The notes beneath the pieces are model-generated. The model was not told the DNA's origin, searched no databases, and worked only from the letters and a program-made list of their open reading frames with translations. The position numbers and the translations under genes are program-made. From CAWAND01 sp963807065 (GTDB taxonomy: Bacteria > Chloroflexota > Anaerolineae > Anaerolineales > E44-bin32), in NCBI GenBank assembly GCA_963807065.1, contig CAWDZQ010000003.1, positions 1,054,001 through 1,118,000 of the forward strand: 64,000 nt of DNA. The letters run 5' to 3'. Below, piece after piece: positions 53,792 to 63,732 of the stretch (position 1 is the stretch's first letter; each line of letters opens with the position of its first letter).

Positions 53792-54169
53792 AGGTGCCTC
53801 TCACCCCGCCGTGCCGGTAAGTCTCGCCCAGCCTGGCGCAAGTCGGGGCCGGTGCCCCAGAAACGCAAAACAGGGCCGGATTCCCTCCGGCGCATCCTCA
53901 GGCTGTCCACTCCACTCCACCAGAAGCGCGCAGGCGGTCTCGCGGCCCTACCCGGTCCAAGTGCAATTTGCGTGCCTGGCATGGAGTAAACCGTGCGCCG
54001 TGCGCGTTCGCCGATTATAAGTCAAAGTTGCGGGTGCATTCGCAGCGAGGATTTGATGGGACGCGGACTGTATCCACCGCCTGGCGGGACAACCTGGGTT
54101 GGCGGTCGCGTATCATCGAAAGCCACCGGGCTTGACATTCAGGTTGAAAGGTCCGAAGCGCCGGGCCGA
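53792..54169. other. Intergenic region upstream of the subtilase gene
   Basis: About 380 bases. A minus-strand TATAAT (54019-54014) could be a -10 for the protease gene with a long leader, but the -35 (CGAATG) is poor. Nothing else seen. Confidence 0.35.
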
Positions 54170-56420
54170 TCAGAGCCAGCCGAGAATATGGAGGTGGCGA
54201 TAGAACTCTGCGCCTGCTACAAGCGCCAGGCGGCCCTCCGACTCGTCCGCCAGGGACTTGCAGGCATTGGTGAAATCAGCCGTCGTGACGAGGTAACCCC
54301 CGAGGCAGTCCCCTCGCTCATCGACCATCTCCAACAGTGCCCGGCCTTCGGCAACGCCGATGTTCTTCTCGCCGCGGACCAGACGTCCCAAAGCCTTCTC
54401 TTCTCCCCTCGGACCTAGGCGCCAAGCGAGCACATCCTGCTGGAAGCCCTCGCCCTCTTCAGCGGGGGTCTCCAACCGCTGAGCGTGCGGGAATCCCAGC
54501 CCATGCATCAGCTGCTCGAGGGCCCGCAGCAGCTCTTCTTCTGAAAGAGCCTCCAGCTCCAGCCGCAGACTGGACGTGCCGGGAAGCAGGCCAGTGGTTG
54601 GGGCATGATCAGCCGGTTTGGCTCTCTGCCTCTCTTCGCCGAGGGAAAAGACCGACCCCAGCCAATCACGCATGGATAGTCGTTCTTCTAACTCGGCCGG
54701 CTGCGTGCCATCAGGCAGGTCGCGCGGCAGCAGATGGCGCTCATCCAGCAGTTGGTGGAGACTTTGATCGTGAGTGTCCGCCACCCAGAATTCGTAAATA
54801 TTGAGCGGGGTCTCTGGCCGCAGCTCGGGGTAGAAACGAATTTCGGCCCGGCTTCGGCGGGCGGAATTCCAACTGACATCGAAATGCAAGAGGTGCGAGG
54901 CAGGCATTGGCTGGCCGTCACCACGGGCCTCCAGGTCGGCAAGGAGCAGATGGCGCCGGTCGTCTCTCCGAAAGGAGCTCAAGATCTGATCCCGCTCGAG
55001 CTCGGTGGCTGAGGACGGCAGGCGCAGAGCACCGTAGGCCTCCAATGGAGGCACCAGTTGATCCAGGGCGCGCTCGCCGTACTGGCTGAAGACGATCAGC
55101 TTATCCCCACCGGCGGCGACGCTCTCCAGCAGGTCAAGCAAGGCACGCATCTTAACACCGTCAAAACTTCCGGGGGCAAAGGCTGTGGCTTGATTGAGCC
55201 TGGCCAAGGCCGTTTCAACATGGGTGCGGGTCACCGCGCTACCCAATTTCGTCAACCGATGGCGCTCCTCCGCCAGGGCCTCACCGTAGGCCCCTCGCTG
55301 CTTTTCATCCAGGTCCAACCAGATCTCGGAACGCTTCTTGGCGCCCAACTCGGAGCGCATCTCAGCTTTGGTCCGTCTCAGGTAGTAAGGAGCGAAGCGC
55401 TCTCGCAGGTTGATCAGGGCATCCTGCGGCCCAGGCAGGGGTTCCTGGGGGAGCAGAAAATGGAACAAGACGCGCCAGTCGTCGTTGTCAGGCGGCAGGC
55501 CGCCGGCCAGGGCCCATCGACGCCGAATGGGGAGGGCGGCCAGCGAGCTGAAGGGCTTGGGGAAGAGATGAATGGCGGCCAGCGCCGAGTTGACCAGCAG
55601 CACGTCAATGGCCTGCTCTTTGGGATCCAGGCTGCCTCGATTGAAATCCTCGGCGAAAACCTGGAGGGTGGTCAAAATCACATTGGCGCCCGACCTCCAC
55701 GCCCGACGCCGCGCCAGGGCTTCTCCCTTCGCCAACAGCACGTCCACCGCCGGACACCACTCCTCCAAAAGGCCGGCCCACATTCGGATCTGCGAATTGG
55801 GACTCAGGATGACGATCCGACGAGCCAACCCCTGCTGAAGCAGGGCGCCCAGCGCCAGACAAGCACTCAGCCGCTTGCCGGTACCCTCGTCATCGGCAAC
55901 CAGCAGCGACGGTTCAGCCAGAAGGGCTTGAGCGGCCTGGCGGACATGATCCGGGATGGGCTCTGGCAACGGAGGGTTTTCCAGTGTCAGCGCCGGCGGT
56001 GCCAAACGAGGGATAACGGTCGCCAGAACATCTGTCCCGTCTGGGTCGTCCATGGGGATCGGCAGCGGCGCCGGCCCGGAGAGGCGGCCCTCCATGTAAC
56101 CGGGAAGCCGCTCGCCGATGGGGCCGGCAATGGGCCAGACCTTCCACTCCGGGGCTTCGATGCCTGGAGCGTCCAGCCGGGCGGCACGCGTGACCTGCCC
56201 CGGTTCGGCCATCCGGGCCCCGTTGACCCGCAGGATGCTCGGCCTGTGCAGACCGGCGGGCAGCTCCTGAGGGGGGCTTTCGACTATGAGATGGAGTATC
56301 TTCTGCAGCGGGAAGGGTGAAGCGGGCGCGTTCGAGGAGGACCAGATCCCGGGCGCCTGCCAGCCGGGGACGCCTCAATGGCGAGACTGTCCGGCCGGTG
56401 GAGAGACGGATGGGCGACAC
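54170..56420 (-). CDS. Degenerate SNF2-like protein fused to an Mrr-like domain, with a one-base frameshift
   Basis: Joined, this is a 749-residue protein. It starts at GTG 56420, coupled to the upstream gene (AAGGAG in its last codons). The frame shifts within 56320-56305 (CCCTTCCCG), after which FPLQKILHLIVESPPQELPA continues. Core: SNF2/HepA fold at about 170-560, with every ATPase motif altered: VADDEGTGKRLSA for motif I (T to R), VLLVNSALAAI where DEAH belongs, ALAGGLPPDN for motif III, ARRSRAEIRFY for the arginine-finger motif. The last 120 residues look Mrr-like (GYLVTTADFTNAC) with the QxK site lost. Possibly a non-catalytic DNA-binding protein. Confidence 0.72.
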
Positions 56421-56421
56421 G

Positions 56422-56934
56422 CTACTCCTTCGATGCTGCGCCGACGTTTAAGGTGTGGGCTTCTTCAAGCGCGCTCTTAATTCGGAGGAACGGCTCCAGG
56501 ATGCTTCTGCCTCGCAGCCGCTTGGGCAAGGAATCGCGCACCTGCTCGGCCTCCTGATCGAAGCCGGGGAAAGCTTGCAGGACAAACTGACCGTCGACCG
56601 TCCCCCGCACCCACAGGATGGGAAACTCGACCATAGGGCGGACTTTGAGGAACTCGGCGTCCCGCACAAGCACGAAATCCGGTTTGGACTCAAGGGTCTG
56701 AAGAATAGGAAGCCCCAACAAATCGTTGCAAACGTATTCGTGGAGGGTGTCGCCGTAGAGGACCTTCTGCAGGCTGGTGGGCCGGACGGCACCGCTGACT
56801 CGAAACTCCAAGGGCCGGGTCAATCCATCCGTGACCAGACAGCCGCCACGAAGGGCCTCACCTTCTTCGAAGGTCGCCATATCCAGAAAAGCGACGACCT
56901 TTTCCGCTCCGTCCTGTTCCTTCGAGTCCGCCAT
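56422..56934 (-). CDS. Hypothetical protein, 170 residues, partner of the SNF2/Mrr-like gene
   Basis: No family recognised. It is acidic and probably cytosolic, alpha/beta with SGAVRPTSLQKVLYGDTLHE, YVCNDLLGLPILQTLES and RPMVEFPILWVRGTVDGQFV. One Cys, no signal peptide, no membrane helix. Its stop TAG is one base before the GTG of the SNF2-like gene, whose ribosome binding site is inside its last codons, so the two are translated together and probably act together. The next upstream gene is about 170 bp away. Confidence 0.6.
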   Translation of the reverse strand: MADSKEQDGAEKVVAFLDMATFEEGEALRGGCLVTDGLTRPLEFRVSGAVRPTSLQKVLYGDTLHEYVCNDLLGLPILQTLESKPDFVLVRDAEFLKVRPMVEFPILWVRGTVDGQFVLQAFPGFDQEAEQVRDSLPKRLRGRSILEPFLRIKSALEEAHTLNVGAASKE

Positions 56935-57106
56935 CCCTATCGCCTCCGGCAGCCGATATTCGCCGCAAATGAGTACGAATCACGAACTCAATGTAGCCCA
57001 AACTTCCCCTACCTGCAACCGGGCAGATGGGCCTATTGATGGACCGCAGCGCGCACGATGTCTATGCGCAAAGCACAGGGGCGAGGCTCAGGATGGAGTC
57101 AGGCCT

Positions 57107-58315
57107 CTAGTCAGCCGGAGACAGAGATGCGGGCTCGGACAGCGGGTGGCGAGCGCCCAACAGGCGACGATAGATCCTGACGTAACGCTGGATCGTGCTC
57201 TCGACCTGGTGGGGCGCCACGCGCTCAAGACTGGCTTTGCCCATCTCCGGCCAACGACCCCGTTCATCCACCAGCCGCTCCATATGTCTTGCGCAATCGG
57301 CCGGATCTCCTGGCTCGAAGAGGTAGCCGTTGACCCCGGGATCGACCAACTCCGGCAGAGCTTGAGCGTTTGCCGCCAGCACCGGTTTTCCCGAGGCCAT
57401 CGCCTCGAGGGTAGCTATGCTTTGGAGCTCGGCTTCGCTGGGCATCATGAAGACATCGGAGGCGCAAAGCAAGCCCGGCAGGGCTTCATTGGGCACGTAG
57501 CCCGTAAAGACCACCCGATCTTCCAAACCGAGAGAAGCCGCCAGTTGGCGCAGGCTGGACTCCAATCGTCCCCTGCCTACCACCACCAGATGGATCGTCG
57601 GGCGTGTTTCGGTCAGCGCCCGCATGGCGACTTCAATGTGCTTCTCTTCATCTAATCGGCCCACAAACAAGAAAACCTCTGCTTGCGTGGCTATGCCGTA
57701 CTTCCGGCGGACGGCGTCCCTGTCGCTGTGGGAGTTCGGCTCGAAGCGCTCACGGGATACCCCGCACGAGATCGCATGCAGCGGGACGTCAAGTGCCTGT
57801 TCCTTCAGAATGGCCACCGCAGTCCGGCTGGGTGCCGTGACAGCGTCCAACTTGCCGTACAGGCTCAGCATCGTCCACCACAGGAATCGGGTGAGTGCGC
57901 TTCGTCCGGACTTGAACGGGAGAACAAAGCCGATCACGTTGGCCGGCATGAAGTGATTGGTACCCACCACGGGGAGACCCCGGCGGCGGGCGAGCCGCAC
58001 CACGGTTCGGGACAGGGGATAGTGATCCTGGATATGCACGACATCCGGTTGAAAGTTGTTCATTATCGCCCCTACCCGTGGGCCCGGCACCACAGCGTAG
58101 AGGGCTTCTCGTATCCGAGGATCCACAGGGATGGCGGTGAGATATTCTATTCGGACGCCGTTTCGATCTTCCTCGCAAGCCCGCAGCTCGTTGGACGGTG
58201 TGAGCATCACGACGTTGTGTCCGGCGGACGCCAAACCCTCAGCCAGTTGGGTGGTGAATACTGCCTGACCGTTTGCGTGCGGCTTGTAGGTTTGACCTGC
58301 AATCAGAATGCGCAA
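57107..58315 (-). CDS. GT4-family glycosyltransferase
   Basis: This 402-residue GT-B enzyme has an N-terminal acceptor domain (ILIAGQTYKPHANGQAVFTT, VHIQDHYPLSRTVVRLA) and a C-terminal nucleotide-sugar domain with FLFVGRLDEEKHIEVAMRAL and the E-x7-E motif in EAELQSIATLEAMASGKPVL. It resembles mannosyl- and glucosyltransferases acting on lipid acceptors such as phosphatidylinositol or diacylglycerol. It lies 6 bp downstream of the DedA-like gene, so a membrane-lipid or cell-surface glycan role is plausible. Confidence 0.9.
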   Translation of the reverse strand: MRILIAGQTYKPHANGQAVFTTQLAEGLASAGHNVVMLTPSNELRACEEDRNGVRIEYLTAIPVDPRIREALYAVVPGPRVGAIMNNFQPDVVHIQDHYPLSRTVVRLARRRGLPVVGTNHFMPANVIGFVLPFKSGRSALTRFLWWTMLSLYGKLDAVTAPSRTAVAILKEQALDVPLHAISCGVSRERFEPNSHSDRDAVRRKYGIATQAEVFLFVGRLDEEKHIEVAMRALTETRPTIHLVVVGRGRLESSLRQLAASLGLEDRVVFTGYVPNEALPGLLCASDVFMMPSEAELQSIATLEAMASGKPVLAANAQALPELVDPGVNGYLFEPGDPADCARHMERLVDERGRWPEMGKASLERVAPHQVESTIQRYVRIYRRLLGARHPLSEPASLSPAD

Positions 58316-58321
58316 AGCGTC

Positions 58322-59011
58322 TCACTCCTCGTGCTTGGTGCGGTGATCCGATGCCAGGTGATCCGGATCCCCGTTCTCCCTTTCATCCGCTTCAATCAGC
58401 TCACCCCATTTTTCTATAAAGCGGAGACCGTAACGACCGATCATGAACAAGAAGAGCACAAAGGCTGCGATTGCGACTACTTTCAGCCAGGCTTCCATCC
58501 TGCTGATCGACAAAGTAAAATGATACCCGATTAGAACCAGACTCCCCGTCCAGATCATCTCCGCCCCGAATACCGTGGTGAACCACTTGCGCCAGGGCAC
58601 GCGTGCCATACCCGCAGCGATGAGTGCAGGGACGGCCAGGCTGGCGGTGAGCTTGGCGGCCAACAAGATCTTGCGGGCGTGCAGATTGAGGTCTCGCTTC
58701 AGATGGTCGATGTGCGAGTTCCTGAGCTTGATCCATCGCCCGTGGCGCACGAGCCAGTCCGTTCTTCCGGCGAAGCCGAGCGTGTACCACACGATGTCGG
58801 CGCTCAGATTTCCTGCGCTGGCTGAGGCGAACACCAGCCAGGGGTTCATCAGCCCGGTTGACGAGGCGGCAGCGCCCAGCAGGGTGGCGATTGGGCCCTC
58901 GATGAACACCAGGATGGCCAGCAAAAAATAGGAGGACGGCCCCCAAGGGACACCGCTTCCGGTCTGAATGGCCAACCAGAATTGATTGATCGAGTCCAAA
59001 ATACCGCTCAT
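58322..59011 (-). CDS. DedA/VTT-domain membrane protein
   Basis: This 229-residue polytopic protein has four or five helices. It has the DedA pattern: a hydrophobic start with VFIEGPIATLLGAAASSTGL (the F/Y-E-x3-P motif), then NLSADIVWYTLGFAGRTDW, a helical cytosolic segment, and RVPWRKWFTTVFGAEMIWTG. DedA proteins scramble or flip polyprenyl phosphate and phospholipids. The polar, charged tail is DERENGDPDHLASDH. It likely forms a unit with the glycosyltransferase. Confidence 0.82.
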   Translation of the reverse strand: MSGILDSINQFWLAIQTGSGVPWGPSSYFLLAILVFIEGPIATLLGAAASSTGLMNPWLVFASASAGNLSADIVWYTLGFAGRTDWLVRHGRWIKLRNSHIDHLKRDLNLHARKILLAAKLTASLAVPALIAAGMARVPWRKWFTTVFGAEMIWTGSLVLIGYHFTLSISRMEAWLKVVAIAAFVLFLFMIGRYGLRFIEKWGELIEADERENGDPDHLASDHRTKHEE

Positions 59012-59071
59012 CCAAGAACCGTCTCCACATCTGCTGTGCTGTTGAACGCCCCCGGCTTTTGGGCGCCGAGA

Positions 59072-60676
59072 TCAGGTGTGCGCCTGGCCGGAGCGCGTCG
59101 GGAGCCAAGGCATGTCAGGGCCATCAACGCCCATGAGGTTCGCCAGGGCGGCGCGCATGGCCGTACGATCGTCCCACGCGTACTCGGTCTCTTCGAAACA
59201 CATCGACTGCTCATGCCCCTTGCCGCACGCGATGACCAAGTCCCCCTTGTTGGCCAGACGCACCGCCGTCTGTATGGCCTGACCGCGATCGGGGATGCGC
59301 CACAGATCGACCCCCTCGCGGGCGCCGGATTCGGTCGCCGACTGGGACATCTCCTGGAGGATCGACGACAGGGATTCCGTCCGGGGATCCTCAGCAGTGA
59401 GCAGGGTGATATCGGCCAGCTGGGCTGAGATCTCCGCCATCATCCGACGCTTTTCCCGATCACGAAGCCCGGCCGAGCCGAAGACAGCGATCAGCCGCCC
59501 ATCCGTCAGCCCGCGCGCCGCTGAGAGCGCCTGATGGAGGGCGTTGGGCGTGTGAGCGAAATCTACGATGGCCTGGAACGGCTGGCCGAGGTGGATCGAC
59601 TGCATCCGGCCGGGCACCGCCACAAGGGCGCTGATGCCGCGCTGGGCAACCTCCGGGGGCAGCCTGAGAGCGTGCACACAGCAGGTATAAGCAGCCAGGG
59701 CGTTGGCTACATTGTAATCGCCAACCAGAGCCAGCTCGACCGGTATCGTGCGCCCCGAGTCCATGATCTCAAACGAGACCCCATGCGCTGAGGCCTTCAC
59801 GGCACGGGCAGTCACGTTGGCGGACCGCTGCAGCCCGTACATCCAACGTTGGACGCCGGGGACTTCCGGCAGGCTCGATGCCCCGGGATCATCGGCATTG
59901 AGCACGGCGGCTTTCTCCGGCCCTCCGGCCTTAGCCGCGGCCGACCCTACAAGATCAAGCAGGCGCCCCTTGGCCCGAAGGTAGGCATCAAACGAGCCGT
60001 GAAAATCAAGATGCTCGTGAGTGATGTTGGTGACCACCGCCACGTCGAACTCGCATCCGTCCACCCGGTGCTGCGCCAGGCCATGCGACGTCGCTTCGAG
60101 TACCACGTGCGTCAACCCGGCGTCGACCATCTGCGCCAGGTAGCCCTGGAGGGCCATCGGGCCGGGGGTGGTGACATGAAAACCGGTGTCGACCAACTGA
60201 TCCCCAATTTGTGCACTGACGGTGGTTATCAATCCGGCACTCAGGCCGGCGGCGACAAGCACCTGGTAGATCAGATTAGCGGTGGTCGTCTTGCCATCCG
60301 TCCCGGTGACCCCAATGACCACCAGCGATCGGCCCGGATGTCCGTGCCAGGTGCCCGCCAAACGTGCCAGCGCCGCGCGCGAATCCGGCACCTGGATGGC
60401 CAGCGGGCTGCCCTTGGGCCGATCCGTCTCTACGATCAGGGCCGCCGCCCCACGCCGGACCGCCTCGTCGAGAAATTGGTGTCCGTCGGTCTTTGTGCCG
60501 CGCACGGCCACAAACAGCCAGCCCGGCTCGACTTGTCTCGAGTCGGATGTGATCCCCTGGATTTCCACATCAGGGGGATGCGCCGCCTGCCCTTGGGGCA
60601 ATGCGGCAAGCAGTTCGCGCAGGCGCATTCTCATCGTTGGTCGGATCGGCGCAGCGTCGGCGCCGGTCGCTGTCAA
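59072..60676 (-). CDS. murE: MurE-type UDP-MurNAc-tripeptide synthetase
   Basis: This 534-residue Mur ligase adds the third residue to UDP-MurNAc-L-Ala-D-Glu. Motifs: ITSDSRQVEPGWLFVAVRGT, ATP loop VIGVTGTDGKTTTANLIYQV, VVLEATSHGLAQHRVDG, NITHEHLDFHGSFDAYLRAK, and VDFAHTPNALHQAL. The residue-3 motif is TAEDPRTESL, where meso-DAP enzymes have DNPR; the Asn is lost but the Arg remains, so the amino acid added (DAP, Lys or Orn) is uncertain. Start is unclear: TTG 60676 has AGGAG one base before it; ATGs 14 and 16 codons later lack a site. The only Mur gene here. Confidence 0.92.
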   Translation of the reverse strand: MTATGADAAPIRPTMRMRLRELLAALPQGQAAHPPDVEIQGITSDSRQVEPGWLFVAVRGTKTDGHQFLDEAVRRGAAALIVETDRPKGSPLAIQVPDSRAALARLAGTWHGHPGRSLVVIGVTGTDGKTTTANLIYQVLVAAGLSAGLITTVSAQIGDQLVDTGFHVTTPGPMALQGYLAQMVDAGLTHVVLEATSHGLAQHRVDGCEFDVAVVTNITHEHLDFHGSFDAYLRAKGRLLDLVGSAAAKAGGPEKAAVLNADDPGASSLPEVPGVQRWMYGLQRSANVTARAVKASAHGVSFEIMDSGRTIPVELALVGDYNVANALAAYTCCVHALRLPPEVAQRGISALVAVPGRMQSIHLGQPFQAIVDFAHTPNALHQALSAARGLTDGRLIAVFGSAGLRDREKRRMMAEISAQLADITLLTAEDPRTESLSSILQEMSQSATESGAREGVDLWRIPDRGQAIQTAVRLANKGDLVIACGKGHEQSMCFEETEYAWDDRTAMRAALANLMGVDGPDMPWLPTRSGQAHT

Positions 60677-60803
60677 GCTCCTATCAACTCATCTCCCGAA
60701 CCAACACAAAGGCACACCTTTGTGACCACGGCCATCCAAGGCCATCGTGACTTTGTGAAGAATATCACAAGTCTTTCGGTCAACTTGAATTGGTTTTCCC
60801 TGA
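60677..60803. promoter_or_regulatory. Short murE upstream region: hairpin 60705-60724 and palindrome 60753-60770
   Basis: CACAAAGG-CACA-CCTTTGTG at 60705-60724 is a perfect 8-bp inverted repeat. The palindrome TTGTGA AGAATA TCACAA at 60753-60770 is a perfect operator-like repeat. Both lie between the nuoN end and murE, in a region of 127 bases. The first could act in the murE leader. Confidence 0.55.
60753..60770. promoter_or_regulatory. Perfect TTGTGA-N6-TCACAA palindrome upstream of murE
   Basis: Same 6+6 arms as the mobA and phosphoesterase sites, 77 bp before the annotated murE start and 34 bp past the nuoN end. Rex is a known regulator of respiratory and NADH-dehydrogenase genes, but here the site lies downstream of nuoN, not at the head of that operon. 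Confidence 0.6.
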
Positions 60804-62259
60804 CTAAAAGAGGCTGTTGGCGGCGTTGAGGGCCCAGTTGACCCACGGGGCCGAGAAAGTGCCCATCAAGACGATGCCGACCGAGCACAATCCCAGCGCA
60901 AGGGCCGAGCCGCGTGGGACACGGATGGGGGTTCCCTCGTCGTCCGAGCGGTATAGATAAACGACCTTGAGGACAATCATGTAGTAGTACAGCCCCACAA
61001 TGGCATTGAGGACCCCGATGATCGCCAGCCAGGCCAAGCCGCTTTGGACGGCGGCGTAGAACACCAGAAATTTCGCCATGAAACCCGCCAACGGCGGCAT
61101 GCCCGCCAGGGACAGGATAGCCACAAGCAGAGCCAGGGCAAGGAAGGGTGATCGGCGACTCAGGCCTGCGTAGTCGGCAATCTCGTCTGAACCAGCGGTC
61201 CTGGCGAATAAGGTGACGACTCCAAACGCTGCCAGGTTGGTGAAGATGTACGCCGCCAAATAGTAGACCAAGCCGGCGGCCCCCAACACGCTCAAAGCCA
61301 CCAGACCGATCATGACGTATCCGGCGTGGGCGATTGAGGAATAGGCCAGCATGCGCTTAATGTTCTTCTGGCTGAGGGCGAGAATGTTACCCACGGTCAT
61401 GGTGGCCACCGACACCCCGGCCAACACCGCCGTCCAGGACGAGGCCACCTCGGGAAACACGGCCAGCAGCACCCTGAGAAGGACGGCAAAGCCGGCTGCC
61501 TTGGAGGCGGTGGAGATGAAGCCGGTGATCGGGGTCGGCGCGCCTTCGTACACATCAGGGGTCCAAAAATGGAAGGGCACCGCAGCGACCTTGAAGCTGA
61601 AACCGACCAGCACCAGGGCCAGGACCACCAATACCACCGCCGTCGGCACCTGCCCGGAAGACAGGCTGGCAGCCAAAACGTACAAATTCGTCTGGCCGGT
61701 GAATCCGTACAGCAAACTGAATCCGTAGAGCATGATGGTCGAGGTTAGCGCCCCAAACAGGAAGTACTTCATGCCGGATTCGGCGGACCGGTCGTCGCGG
61801 CGAATGAACCCGGCCAACACATACAGCGGGATGGAGGTCGAACTCGATCGCCAGGTAGAGCATGATGAGATCCGACGCTGACGCCATCAGGCTCATGCCC
61901 AGCAGCGCCACCACCATCAGGGCGTAATATTCACCCCGGCGTCCGACATCTGATAGGCCAATCGACAGAAGGGACGCCATGGCCCCAGCGAAGAGAAAGA
62001 CCAGAATGAAGACGAACGCCGTCCAATCTTGGCGCAGCATGCCGCCGAAGAGCAGCGTCGGTTCCGGGCCGGGACGGCTGAACCCCAGCGCCAGCAGCAG
62101 GATCAGCCCCAGGCCGCCGGCGGTCACCCAGCCCAGCGATCTGCGCTGGGAAGGACGGAAGAACAGATCCAACCCGAGGATCAACCCGGCCAGGACGAGC
62201 AGCAAGATTTCGGGCAGGATGGCCAGGAGCATCCCGGGCTGATAGCTGGGCACGGTCAC
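60804..62259 (-). CDS. nuoN: NADH-quinone oxidoreductase subunit N, interrupted by a one-base frameshift
   Basis: This is a proton-pumping antiporter-like subunit of complex I. The first frame has LGLDLFFRPSQRRSLGWVTA, SLLSIGLSDVGRRGEYYALM and LIMLYLAIEF; after 61845-61836 the protein continues in the +1 frame with PLYVLAGFIRRDDRSAESGM, KYFLFGALTSTIMLYGFSLL, KVAAVPFHFWTPDVYEGAPT and GMPPLAGFMAKFLVFYAAVQ. NuoN should read LYLAIE-LTSIPLYVLAGF, which needs removal of one base in GAGTTCGACC. The repaired product is 484 residues, the normal length. GTG 62259 follows the nuoM stop directly, in the usual order. Confidence 0.92.
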
Positions 62260-63732
62260 TCAAGCACCTCCGACCAGGCGCAGCACGGCATCGGCGCCGG
62301 ACTGCACCATCGGCGCCATCACCGAGGGGAAGACCCCGATCAACACCATCAGCCCGGACAGCAGGACCAGCGCAATTTTGTCCTGAAGAATGAGCGGCGA
62401 AATATGCCCTTTGAATCTCTCCGGCATGGCGCCGAAAAACACTTTCCTGACGGCGATCATCAGGTAAGCCGCCGTGATCACGATCCCCACCGCCGCCACA
62501 ATCGCCGCCCAAGGGGCCCGCTGCCAGAGTCCCATGAAGATCGGGAACTCGGCGATGAACCCCGAGAATCCAGGCATCCCCATCGAGACCAGGCTGCCGA
62601 TCACAAATCCGACCATCGACAGCGGCAGGACCCTGGCCATGCCGCCCAGCTCGCCAAGCTGGCGGGTGTGCGCACGATCGTAGACCGTACCGACGACGGC
62701 GAAGAAGAGGGCTGTCATGATCCCGTGCGAGAACATCTGGAGCCCGGCGCCGGTGAGCCCCTGCTCGTTCAAGGTAGCGAACCCCAACATCACCAGGCCC
62801 ATATGAGAGACGGACGAGAAACCGATAATGTACTTGAAATCCGTCTGCACCATGGCGATAAACGCGCCGTAAACCACGTTGATCGTCCCCAGGACCAAGA
62901 TCAGCCACGACCAGAAATGCGCGCCTTCGGGCAGCAGCATGATTCCCACACGCAAAGCGGCGAAGGCCCCCAGTTTCATGAGAACCCCGGCGTGGAACAT
63001 CGAGACTGCTGTCGGAGCCGCAACGTGGCCGTCGGGGGACCAGTTATGGAGCGGGAAGATGCCGCCCAGGATGGCGAAGCCGAAGAACACGAATGGGAAC
63101 CAGAAGTGTTGGAAGGCTGATGAGAAACCGGCCTTTTGCAGCTCCAACAAATCGAAGGTGTTCAGGCCAGACGAATAGACCATCACCAGGCCGCCGACGA
63201 GGGCAATGACCGAGCCAATGAACAGGTACAAGGTGAGCTTCATGGCTGCGTATTCGCGAGTCTGCTTCCAACCCCACACGGCAATCAACAGGAACATTGG
63301 GAACACGGCGATCTCGTAGAAGAAGAACAACTGGAACAGGTCCAGCGAGACGAAGACCCCAAACACCCCTGTGGCGAGGATGAACATGAAGGCGAAAAAC
63401 TCTCGCGGCCGGTCGTCGACCCTCCAGGAGATCAACACGCCGGTGAACATGACTACGCCGGTGAGGAGCACCAGCGGCATGGATAACCCATCAACCCCCA
63501 CATGATAGGAAATGCCCAACGCCGGAACCCAGGGGATTTGGGTGACAAATTGATACCCTGCCTGAGCCACGTTGTAGTTGAGATACGCCCATACCGAGAG
63601 CAGCAGCGTGACAGTGGCCGCCATCAATGCCAGCAGGCGGATTACCCGCTGCCGGTCGGCGGGTACAAAGAACAGCACGACGCCGACGACGATCGGGGTG
63701 AAGACGATGACGGACAACACCGGAAAAGCCAT
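62260..63732 (-). CDS. nuoM: NADH-quinone oxidoreductase subunit M
   Basis: This 490-residue complex I antiporter-like subunit has about 14 helices. Family segments: YHVGVDGLSMPLVLLTGVVM, FFFYEIAVFPMFLLIAVWG (conserved Glu), HNWSPDGHVAAPTAVSMFHA (key loop), GVLMKLGAFAALRVGIMLLP (conserved Lys), FSSVSHMGLVMLGFATLNEQ and GMPGFSGFIAEFPIFMGLWQ. It is followed by nuoN without a gap and preceded by another NuoM-like gene, an arrangement known in Chloroflexota complex I operons. Confidence 0.95.
   Translation of the reverse strand: MAFPVLSVIVFTPIVVGVVLFFVPADRQRVIRLLALMAATVTLLLSVWAYLNYNVAQAGYQFVTQIPWVPALGISYHVGVDGLSMPLVLLTGVVMFTGVLISWRVDDRPREFFAFMFILATGVFGVFVSLDLFQLFFFYEIAVFPMFLLIAVWGWKQTREYAAMKLTLYLFIGSVIALVGGLVMVYSSGLNTFDLLELQKAGFSSAFQHFWFPFVFFGFAILGGIFPLHNWSPDGHVAAPTAVSMFHAGVLMKLGAFAALRVGIMLLPEGAHFWSWLILVLGTINVVYGAFIAMVQTDFKYIIGFSSVSHMGLVMLGFATLNEQGLTGAGLQMFSHGIMTALFFAVVGTVYDRAHTRQLGELGGMARVLPLSMVGFVIGSLVSMGMPGFSGFIAEFPIFMGLWQRAPWAAIVAAVGIVITAAYLMIAVRKVFFGAMPERFKGHISPLILQDKIALVLLSGLMVLIGVFPSVMAPMVQSGADAVLRLVGGA

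Noticed and set aside
55058..56320. 420-codon open frame opposite the SNF2-like gene
   Set aside because: The SNF2 fold is recognisable on the minus strand, while this frame gives Gln/Arg-rich sequence without motifs.
60705..60724. Intrinsic terminator at CACAAAGG-CACA-CCTTTGTG
   Set aside because: There is no T-run on either side and it lies upstream of murE, so a leader structure is more likely than a terminator.
62029..63120. 363-codon open frame opposite nuoN/nuoM
   Set aside because: It is a hydrophilic shadow of antiporter helices and crosses the nuoM-nuoN junction.
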